A DNA stretch of 64,000 bases from Rhodocyclaceae bacterium. GTDB lineage: Bacteria > Pseudomonadota > Gammaproteobacteria > Burkholderiales > Rhodocyclaceae. Numbering within the stretch: position 1 is the stretch's first letter; each line of letters starts with the position of its first letter. Made by a program: the position numbers and the translations under genes. Below, one piece after another: positions 1 to 5,889 of the stretch. The notes below the pieces were generated by a model. It saw nothing but the letters and a program-made list of their open reading frames with translations, was not told where the DNA came from and did no database searches. The stretch lies in contig JAQTZQ010000002.1 in assembly GCA_028687645.1 (NCBI GenBank), positions 23,781 through 87,780 on the forward strand. The letters run 5' to 3'.

Positions 1-697
1 CCAGCATGGCATATTGACCAAGGCGGCTTTTGCGATCACTGTTGCCGTGAATGCGCGGCAGCAAGTCACCAAAGGCGATATACAAAAAACTCGCTGCTGA
101 AATCGCCAAGGCATAAGGAATCAGGCTTTTGGCCTCGGCCAGCAGGTAATAGCCGAGCAAGGCACCGGGCAGGGTGCTGAGCGCTGAAAGCAGATTCCAC
201 AGCAATGCCTGCCAACGCCCAAGGCCGGATTCAACCAGCACCGCGTAGTCACCCATTTCCTGCGGAACTTCGTGGGCGATGACGGCCAGGGTGGTAGCTA
301 CGCCCACTGCCGGCGAGGTTAAAAAAGCAGCAGCAATGACCACGCCGTCGACAAAATTATGGAAGGCATCACCGACCAGAATCAGCCGACCGCTTTGTCG
401 CCGCTGGCCGCAATCACTGTCGTGGCAATGGTGCCAGCGACTGTAGCGCTCGATCAAAAACATCAAGCCGAGGCCGAGCAGCACAGTGGCGCCCGCCGCC
501 ATTGGCGACAAGGATTGGTAGGCACGCGGTAGCATGCCGAGAAAAGCGGCGGCCAGCATGCTCCCCGCCGAGTAAGCCAGCAGCAGCGGTAGCAGGCGTT
601 GCCGCCAGCGCGTCGGGGCTGCAGCAATACTCGCTGCACCGGCCATGGCGCCAACGCTCCCCAAACTGGCCAAACCAAGAACGGCAAGGACAGACAT
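1..697 (-). CDS. ZIP family divalent metal transporter (C-terminus cut by window edge)
   Basis: This gene is absent from the ORF track because it runs off the left edge without a stop. Reading the minus strand from the ATG at 697 gives an open frame of about 232 residues starting MSVLAVLGLASLGSVGAMAG. The ZIP signatures are present: GDAFHNFVDGVVIAAAF in one helix and IAHEVPQEMGDYAVL in the next, whose His, Asn, Asp and Glu residues form the metal site of the family. A short His/Cys loop (WHHCHDSDCGQ) sits before them, as in ZIP variable loops. Family members import Zn, Fe or Mn across the inner membrane. The start is 18 bp after the end of the preceding small gene, so the two are probably cotranscribed. 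The metal cannot be told from sequence. Confidence 0.88.
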   Translation of the reverse strand, partial: MSVLAVLGLASLGSVGAMAGAASIAAAPTRWRQRLLPLLLAYSAGSMLAAAFLGMLPRAYQSLSPMAAGATVLLGLGLMFLIERYSRWHHCHDSDCGQRRQSGRLILVGDAFHNFVDGVVIAAAFLTSPAVGVATTLAVIAHEVPQEMGDYAVLVESGLGRWQALLWNLLSALSTLPGALLGYYLLAEAKSLIPYALAISAASFLYIAFGDLLPRIHGNSDRKSRLGQYAML

Positions 698-715
698 GGC
701 TAATTCGACCTCAGA

Positions 716-1105
716 TCAAGCATTGCGCAGCCCCAGTGTCCAGGCTTCCATGGCTTGATTGGCCGGCTGCATCGGGGCTTCCATGAAGCTGATGACGAAT
801 TTGTCGCCCATCTCGGCAATACCGATCGAACGGGGGCGAACTGCCAGCATTTGCGGTGTCGGGATGGCAAAACCAAAGCAAAAAATGACGTCGACCGCAG
901 CACTCATGCCTTCGACAATGGGGCCTTCGATCTTGCGGGTATGCGCGTAGTGATCAAAGACGCCGATGAAATGCACCTTCGGGTTCTCGGCAATTTTGGC
1001 CTGGTAATAGGCGACCAGCGCTTCAACCGTTTGATAGGTGGTTTCGGATTTGCCGATTTCGGTGACAAAAATGGGATATTTTTCCTGCAATAGGGTTTGT
1101 TTCAT
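716..1105 (-). CDS. Small conserved cytosolic protein of unknown function (DUF6858-like)
   Basis: 129 residues, start MKQTLLQEKYPIF, with AGGA placed about 7 nt before the ATG. There is no signal peptide, membrane segment or cofactor motif. The C-terminal half (FCFGFAIPTPQMLAVRPRSIG, then DKFVISFMEAPM) reads like a conserved domain I associate, from memory, with small proteins of anaerobic and sulfur-metabolising Proteobacteria. The DUF number is a recollection and was not checked. It lies between the orphan Rieske gene and the ZIP transporter on the same strand, so it may belong to the same redox-responsive unit. I do not assign a function. Confidence 0.7.
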   Translation of the reverse strand: MKQTLLQEKYPIFVTEIGKSETTYQTVEALVAYYQAKIAENPKVHFIGVFDHYAHTRKIEGPIVEGMSAAVDVIFCFGFAIPTPQMLAVRPRSIGIAEMGDKFVISFMEAPMQPANQAMEAWTLGLRNA

Positions 1106-1140
1106 CTGATATTCCTGAGTGTGGGTTAACTTGCCAAAAG

Positions 1141-1170
1141 CCAGGTTGGTGCGCGGTCAACCCGGTTTTT
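1141..1170. terminator. Possible hairpin between the Rieske gene and the DUF6858-like gene
   Basis: CCAGGTTG and CAACCCGG can pair over 8 bp (one G-T wobble) around a 9-nt loop, followed on the plus strand by TTTTT and on the minus strand by CTTTTGG. It lies 28 bp past the Rieske stop. The T-run is better on the plus strand, where no gene needs it, so it may be only a weak attenuator for the minus-strand unit. Confidence 0.3.
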
Positions 1171-1197
1171 GAGGGGATTTTTTCTTTGCACTGCCAA

Positions 1198-1818
1198 TCA
1201 CGCCTTGCGCTCTTCGTCGCTACCAATAATCAGGCGGGAATCTGTCAGATATTGGTGCGGTGGCACTTCAAGATTGGTCGGCGCCGGTTTGTTTTTAAAC
1301 ACGCGGCCAGCAAAATCAAAGGTTGAGCCGTGGCAGGGGCAGAGAAAACCGCCCGGCCAGTCGGCGCCCAAAGCTGCATCTCCCGGCGTAAAGGCCTGCG
1401 AGGGCGAGCAACCGAGATGGGTACAGATGCCGACCGCAACCAGCATCTCCGGGCGCCGCGAGCGGGTTTCGTTGGTGGCATAGGCGGGTTGTTGCGGCAC
1501 GCCAGAAGCGGGATCGGCCAGCATTGGCTCGGCTTTTTTCAGTGCTGCGAGCATCTCCGGGGTTCGGTTGAGAATCCATACCGGCTTGCCGCGCCATTCA
1601 ACGATCATCATGTTGCCTGGTTCAAGCTTGCCGATATCCACCTCAACCGGCGCACCGGCAGCCTTGGCCCGCTCTGACGGCAGCATGCTGGCAACAAAAG
1701 GGGTGACAGCGGTCAGCGCCAAAGCACCACCGACGCCAGCAGTCGCCATGATCCATTGGCGACGCGAGCTGCTATCACAAACGGCGAAGGACTCGCCCTG
1801 ACATACACAAGCACTCAT
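1198..1818 (-). CDS. Stand-alone Rieske [2Fe-2S] protein (PetA-like, orphan)
   Basis: 206 residues. The two Rieske cluster boxes are intact: CTHLGCSP (about residue 132) and CPCHGS (about 160), each supplying one Cys and one His to the 2Fe-2S centre plus the disulfide Cys. A twin-arginine segment (SSRRQWIM) precedes a hydrophobic stretch, as in bc1 Rieske subunits that are Tat-exported and keep the anchor, and FVASMLPSERAKAAGAPVEVD is typical PetA hinge sequence. Two things are odd: there is no cytochrome b or c1 gene beside it, and the N-terminus carries three cysteines (MSACVCQGESFAVC) before the Tat motif. The start is supported by CAGGAG upstream. It faces a sigma-54 activator and has a sigma-54-like promoter, so it is probably a second, conditionally expressed Rieske subunit or a component of a different quinol oxidase. 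Confidence 0.9.
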   Translation of the reverse strand: MSACVCQGESFAVCDSSSRRQWIMATAGVGGALALTAVTPFVASMLPSERAKAAGAPVEVDIGKLEPGNMMIVEWRGKPVWILNRTPEMLAALKKAEPMLADPASGVPQQPAYATNETRSRRPEMLVAVGICTHLGCSPSQAFTPGDAALGADWPGGFLCPCHGSTFDFAGRVFKNKPAPTNLEVPPHQYLTDSRLIIGSDEERKA

Positions 1819-1850
1819 TAGACTCTCCTGGGTAATATTATTGATTACTT

Positions 1851-1867
1851 ATCAAGAGTCGTGCCAC
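1851..1867 (-). promoter_or_regulatory. Sigma-54-like -24/-12 promoter for the Rieske gene
   Basis: On the minus strand the sequence reads TGGCACG-ACTC-TTGAT, matching the sigma-54 consensus TGGCACG-N4-TTGCW at every position except the -12 C, which is A. It lies about 33 bp before the Rieske start codon, giving a short leader with a good ribosome binding site. The same TTGAT variant occurs in the promoter of the octaheme cytochrome operon, which strengthens both calls. Confidence 0.68.
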
Positions 1868-1960
1868 CTTCGAAAATTAATTTTATCAACGAAAAATCAG
1901 TTGCTTACGCTACTTGCAAGGGATTGCCACAGGATGGATTTTGCCTATTTTCATTGGCTA

Positions 1961-2007
1961 TGGCAGCATAATCAATATTGTGGCAGCGGAGTGGCAGTTG
2001 ATGGCAG
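1961..2007. promoter_or_regulatory. Helically phased TGGCAG repeats, candidate enhancer for the sigma-54 activator
   Basis: TGGCAG occurs at 1961, 1981, 1992 and 2002, with spacings of 20, 11 and 10 bp, so all four lie on about the same face of the helix. They sit roughly 95-140 bp upstream of the Rieske -24 element and overlap the start of the activator gene, the place expected for an upstream activating sequence and for autoregulation. TGGCAG is also the core of the sites upstream of the octaheme operon. Confidence 0.5.
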
Positions 2008-3299
2008 CAGAAAAATCACCCCCCAGTGAACTTGTTTCCTTTCTCGAAAGCCTGACGGAGCCACATATTCTTTGCGACCGTAACTACCGTATTTTGGCCG
2101 CCAACCCAGCTTATCGGAGCAAATGGGAGGGGAGCCGCGAGATCATCGGTCGTACTTGTTACGACGTTTCGCATCACTACAAACTGCCTTGCGATCAAGT
2201 GGGGGAGTCTTGTCCGCTGCAACGCTCCTTGCGTTCCGGGCAACGCGAGCGTGTCGTCCATTTGCACCATACCCCGCATGGCGAGCGTTTCGAGAATATC
2301 GAACTGTCGCCGATCCGCGATGCTTATGGCGACATTGCCTACTTCATTGAAAAAATTGACCCGCTCCCCGTGCCGCGCAGTGACGAGCACGCGCGCGGAC
2401 TGATTGGCCGTTCGCCGACTTTTATGGCGATGATGGATCTGGTTGCCCGCGTCGCGCCGGCTGATGCCGTGGTTTTGCTCCAAGGCGAATCCGGTACCGG
2501 CAAAGAGTTGGTCGCCAACGCCATTCACCAGATGAGCCGGCGGTCGGATCGGCCTTATATTGCGGTCGACTGTTCAGGCCTTGCCGAAACCTTGTTTGAA
2601 AGCGAACTCTTCGGCCACGAGCGCGGCGCGTTCACCGGTGCAGTGGCGCGTAAAACCGGGCTGGTCGAGGCGGCTTCAAGCGGCACGCTATTCCTTGATG
2701 AGGTCGGCGATATTCCGCTGTCGATCCAGGTCAAACTGCTGCGCCTGCTGGAAACCGGCACCTACCGCCGGGTCGGTTCGCCGGAAGTATTGCAGGCGGA
2801 TGTTAGAGTCATTTCAGCGACGCATCGCCCGCTGGCCGAGATGGTCGAGGCCGGTAGTTTCCGTCAGGATCTTTATTATCGTCTCAACATTTTCCCGATA
2901 TTTCTGCCCGCTCTGCGTGAGCGCCGGGATGACATCGTGCTGCTGGCTGAGAGCCTGCTTACCCGCGTTTCCGGTACGCGCTCCCTGAAGCTCTCGCGAG
3001 ATGCTATCAACTGGCTGCGGGATTACGATTTCCCCGGCAATGTGCGCGAGTTGCGCAATCTGCTCGAACGCGCCTGTCTGCTCACCGACGGCGATGAAAT
3101 CGACCTTCGTCACCTGCCAGCCGGTACCTTGGATCAAGTGTTACGGTCAACGCGGAAAACTGGGCAAAAATCGAAGTTGACTGATGAACAGTTGCTGGAG
3201 GTGGCGAAAAACTTCCCGGGAAGCCGCAAGGAACTGGCGCGCCATCTCAATCTTTCGGAACGCACGCTTTACCGTCGCCTGAAAGAGCTGGGCATTTGA
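2001..3299 (+). CDS. Sigma-54 dependent transcriptional activator with PAS sensor, AAA+ and Fis-type HTH domains
   Basis: About 432 residues. I place the start at the ATG at 2001 ([11 protein letters not shown]), which has GGAG 9 nt upstream; the ORF track start at 1914 would add 29 unlikely residues. Domains in order: a PAS sensor (about 12-125) holding the unusual segment [17 protein letters not shown] with two cysteines near histidines; an AAA+ core (about 140-370) with Walker A GESGTGKE, the sigma-54 contact loop GAFTGA and Walker [11 protein letters not shown]; and a C-terminal Fis-like helix-turn-helix ([20 protein letters not shown]). There is no receiver domain, so it should sense a signal directly, plausibly redox, metal or a small ligand through the PAS cysteines. 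It is divergent from the Rieske gene and convergent with the octaheme/cytochrome b operon, both of which carry sigma-54-like promoters. Confidence 0.93.
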   Translation: MAAEKSPPSELVSFLESLTEPHILCDRNYRILAANPAYRSKWEGSREIIGRTCYDVSHHYKLPCDQVGESCPLQRSLRSGQRERVVHLHHTPHGERFENIELSPIRDAYGDIAYFIEKIDPLPVPRSDEHARGLIGRSPTFMAMMDLVARVAPADAVVLLQGESGTGKELVANAIHQMSRRSDRPYIAVDCSGLAETLFESELFGHERGAFTGAVARKTGLVEAASSGTLFLDEVGDIPLSIQVKLLRLLETGTYRRVGSPEVLQADVRVISATHRPLAEMVEAGSFRQDLYYRLNIFPIFLPALRERRDDIVLLAESLLTRVSGTRSLKLSRDAINWLRDYDFPGNVRELRNLLERACLLTDGDEIDLRHLPAGTLDQVLRSTRKTGQKSKLTDEQLLEVAKNFPGSRKELARHLNLSERTLYRRLKELGI

Positions 3300-3327
3300 T
3301 TTTTCGGAATAGGCAAAAAATCCAGGC

Positions 3328-3354
3328 AAAAAAAGGGCGGGAATAATCCCGCCC
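3328..3354 (-). terminator. Rho-independent terminator after the cytochrome b gene
   Basis: Perfect 8-bp stem GGGCGGGA / TCCCGCCC with a 4-nt loop. On the minus strand it is followed by seven T residues. It lies 23 bp past the cytochrome b stop, in the convergent gap with the sigma-54 activator. Confidence 0.85.
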
Positions 3355-3376
3355 AAACACGCAAGGTAAATCTTGA

Positions 3377-3991
3377 TCAGGCCTTGTGATGACCGTCCAC
3401 ATCTTCCCAGCCGGTGATCATGGCTTTGATGTGAGCAAAGATCGTGTGGCCGGTCGTCGTCAGATAGACGTGAATAAAGAAGAAGGCAGTAATCATGAAA
3501 GCGCCGAGGGTGTGCGCAACGGCAACAACCTCCAGCGTCAGATACTGGTCAATCCCGAATTTAGCCCAGTCACCATAGAACAGATAAAACAGCCCGGAAC
3601 CCCAGATCAGCGGCGAAATGAAGGCCAGCAACGCCAGATAAGCCAAACGCTGCAAGGGATTGTGTTTCTGCACGACAGTTTTACGGAAGGGATGCGGTGA
3701 GTGCGTAAAGATACCGATGGTGTAGTAATGAATCATCGCCATCACATTCTTCAGCGAAGGCAGGTATTGGCGCCATTCTCCCGTCGTGAATTGCCAGAAA
3801 ATGGTGAACGCCCACAGCGTTAGCAAGGTCCAGGCGGCTAGCGTGTGCAGATTACTGGCCTTGGCAAAGCCCAAAATGCTGTAGCTGCCATGAACCTCGA
3901 AGCCGGTGATCATCATGACGATGATCAAGAGCGCCTGTGACCAGTGCCAGAACCGCTCATAACGCTTGTAGATGTAAATACGTTCGCTCAT
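3377..3991 (-). CDS. Membrane b-type cytochrome, quinol-oxidising partner of the octaheme cytochrome
   Basis: 204 residues with about four hydrophobic helices and histidines placed as in the cytochrome b561 / Ni-Fe hydrogenase b-subunit superfamily: FWHWSQALLI in helix 1, NLHTLAAW in helix 2, AVAHTLGAFM and FFFIHVYLTTTGH toward the C-terminus. Such subunits hold two b hemes and move electrons between the quinone pool and a periplasmic redox partner. The start overlaps the stop of the octaheme cytochrome gene by ATGA, so the two are translationally coupled and very likely form one complex. A terminator follows. Direction of electron flow is inferred from the partner family, which usually reduces substrates. 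Confidence 0.88.
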   Translation of the reverse strand: MSERIYIYKRYERFWHWSQALLIIVMMITGFEVHGSYSILGFAKASNLHTLAAWTLLTLWAFTIFWQFTTGEWRQYLPSLKNVMAMIHYYTIGIFTHSPHPFRKTVVQKHNPLQRLAYLALLAFISPLIWGSGLFYLFYGDWAKFGIDQYLTLEVVAVAHTLGAFMITAFFFIHVYLTTTGHTIFAHIKAMITGWEDVDGHHKA

Positions 3992-5652
3992 TTTGCTTGC
4001 TCCTTGCGGCGGGTCAGATAACGGGTTAGGCCATGAATGAAGCCGACACCAATGGCACCGACGATGGCCAGGCCACCAAATAGATCAACCCAACTGTTAC
4101 GGTCACGGCCAGGCATATAGATACCGGTAATCGAGGCAAGACGACCACTTGCTTCACGGGTATGGCACTCAGCACAGGGAACCGCTTTCTCTTTCGGCGC
4201 AACCATGTGAGTGATGAACCAGTGCATACGGGTTTCGATAAAGTCGAATTTGCCACTGTAGGGCAGGCCGGCAGTATCCATACCCGCTTTGATGGCTTTC
4301 GCGTAATCGTAATGCTTCCAGAACGCCGTATCGTCGTCGCCGAAAACGTGATTGACCACCAGCGTGTTATTGACCGGATCGTAGGCTTGCTTGCCACGCA
4401 TGACTTTAAATGGCCAGATGCGGGCATCTTTGTCGCTTGCTGAACCCTCGATGCGGTTCAGTTCGAGAACGCCATCCTTGCCAATGTACTTGTCCAGTTT
4501 GTCAATAATCGATACCTGCTCGACAGTCCCGTTGTACCATTTGTACTCGGGGCGAACATTTTCACCGTACTCGAAGTTACCCTTTGCTGCCGAGTACTTC
4601 AGATGCCCATGGTCATCCTTGATGAATAATGGTTTGCCGTCAGCATCCATTTTTCCGGCGGTAGACCAGTCCCAGACCATCTTCGTGGCGATTCCGCCAC
4701 GTGCAAACTCAGGGATATGGCAAGTCTGGCAGGCCACCTTGTTGGTGTGGGTGTTGATCTTGGCTTCCTTGTGCGGCGTGAAGCCGTGGCAGGACTCGCA
4801 AGTGGCGCGGTTGTGGTCATCCTTGGGCAGGTCAAAACCATGCTTATCCTTGGAAGTCACCGCATAACGGCTACCGGAAGGCTGGTGTCCATTGAATGTA
4901 TGGCAATCTGCACAAACCATGTTGGCGCCGTCCTCGGCCATGTGCACATCGAGTTCCTTCTTTGGTTTGGTCAGCGAAGAGTCGAGGTCGCCGTGCTTCA
5001 CCGCATCACCACCGCCACCACTGAAGTGGCAGCTACCGCAATTTTTGCGGCCGGGCTTGCCGACGTGCTGGGCGATGTTGGTCAGGTCAGGTGCCTTGAA
5101 CAGCTTCTTGCCAGGAGGCCCTTCCATCGGCTCGAATTCACGATCGGCATAGAGCGGGTGCCCGGCATCGGTGCCGAATTTTTTGTAGGTGCCGGTGTTG
5201 TCATGACAGGCGAGACAGTCGACGTTGCTCTGGTCGGTAAAGTCAAAATTTTTGTCCTTCCAGCCATAGCCGGCGTGACAACTGGTGCAGCGCGTCTCGT
5301 TGGAAATGGGTGAGCCGCAGAAGTTATTGGCCGCCCACTTCTTGCCCAGGGTCTTGCCGGTCGTTGGGCTCTTGGCTTCCCAGGACCAGTGGATACTCTT
5401 CATGACCTGATGGCCTGCGGTGTTATGGCAGGACAGACAGGCTTTGGTCACTTCAGGCCCGGTCTTGAACGGCCCTTTCAGGGCTTCAAGTTTGCTGTGG
5501 TCGGTGGTGGTGTTGCTAAACGACTTGATGGCCGCAGCCGGGCTACTCACCGCGTCAGGATTGGCAACCGCCGCCGGATTGGCGTGTACTCCCAAAGCAA
5601 TACTGCCTAAAAAACAGATAGCCCCAATGAATTTTGATGATCTGGAAAACAT
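3988..5652 (-). CDS. Octaheme c-type cytochrome, tetrathionate reductase (OTR) family, membrane-anchored
   Basis: 554 residues with an N-terminal export signal and exactly eight CXXCH heme sites (CLSCH about 72, CTSCH 122, CLACH 146, CGSCH 205, CADCH 247, CESCH 285, CQTCH 308, CAECH near 490). The blocks CHDNTGTYKKF after heme 3 and CGSCHFSGGGGDAVKHGD at heme 4 are characteristic of the octaheme tetrathionate reductase family; in the Shewanella enzyme a lysine takes the place of histidine as ligand of the active-site heme, and the YKK lysines are the likely equivalents. Unlike a soluble OTR it ends in a hydrophobic helix (LAIVGAIGVGFIHGL) and positive tail, which should anchor it to the inner membrane facing the periplasm. 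The physiological substrate is open: homologues reduce tetrathionate, nitrite or hydroxylamine in vitro. The RBS is a G-run (TAGGGGGGG) just before the ATG. Confidence 0.93.
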   Translation of the reverse strand: MFSRSSKFIGAICFLGSIALGVHANPAAVANPDAVSSPAAAIKSFSNTTTDHSKLEALKGPFKTGPEVTKACLSCHNTAGHQVMKSIHWSWEAKSPTTGKTLGKKWAANNFCGSPISNETRCTSCHAGYGWKDKNFDFTDQSNVDCLACHDNTGTYKKFGTDAGHPLYADREFEPMEGPPGKKLFKAPDLTNIAQHVGKPGRKNCGSCHFSGGGGDAVKHGDLDSSLTKPKKELDVHMAEDGANMVCADCHTFNGHQPSGSRYAVTSKDKHGFDLPKDDHNRATCESCHGFTPHKEAKINTHTNKVACQTCHIPEFARGGIATKMVWDWSTAGKMDADGKPLFIKDDHGHLKYSAAKGNFEYGENVRPEYKWYNGTVEQVSIIDKLDKYIGKDGVLELNRIEGSASDKDARIWPFKVMRGKQAYDPVNNTLVVNHVFGDDDTAFWKHYDYAKAIKAGMDTAGLPYSGKFDFIETRMHWFITHMVAPKEKAVPCAECHTREASGRLASITGIYMPGRDRNSWVDLFGGLAIVGAIGVGFIHGLTRYLTRRKEQAK

Positions 5653-5684
5653 GACCCCCCCTATTTAAGTATTCGAATACTCTT

Positions 5685-5701
5685 ATCAATTTATGTGCCA
5701 A
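5685..5701 (-). promoter_or_regulatory. Sigma-54-like promoter for the octaheme cytochrome operon
   Basis: The minus strand reads TTGGCAC-ATAAA-TTGAT, matching the -24 box fully and the -12 box except that GC is GA, the same deviation as in the Rieske promoter. It lies about 33 bp before the start codon. The expected transcription start is near 5674. Confidence 0.62.
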
Positions 5702-5761
5702 GGGGTGGCAATTGGGTGAATAAGTTACGTACCAATGAATCAGGAGGTATTGGCAAACCCA

Positions 5762-5805
5762 TTGGCAGTGCCAAATAAATCTGCCAAATACAATTTGGCA
5801 GATTT
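5762..5805. promoter_or_regulatory. Pair of palindromes, candidate activator binding sites upstream of the octaheme operon
   Basis: Two dyads sit side by side: TTGGCA-G-TGCCAA at 5762-5774, and AAATCTGCCAAAT-ACA-ATTTGGCAGATTT at 5777-5805, a perfect 13-bp inverted repeat with a 3-nt centre. Both contain TGGCA(G) cores like those upstream of the Rieske gene. They lie about 90-130 bp upstream of the predicted transcription start, a usual distance for a sigma-54 enhancer. A hairpin-RNA role is unlikely because nothing is transcribed across it in an obvious way. Confidence 0.6.
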
Positions 5806-5863
5806 GACAGACGCTTGCGCTATGTAATGGGCAGGCTATTGATGAGCGTTTTACTTCATTTGC

Positions 5864-5881
5864 CTAGTTAAAAATAACTAG
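5864..5881. repeat. AT-rich inverted repeat after glnD
   Basis: CTAGTTA-AAAA-TAACTAG, a perfect 7-bp dyad, lies 9 bp beyond the glnD stop. It lacks a T-tract on the minus strand, so it is at best a weak terminator and could be a protein-binding site for the octaheme operon's upstream region. Confidence 0.35.
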
Positions 5882-5889
5882 ACAAACCC

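Noticed and set aside
1914-2000. Longer start for the sigma-54 activator
   Set aside because: No Shine-Dalgarno, odd composition, and it overlaps the candidate enhancer; ATG 2001 has GGAG upstream.
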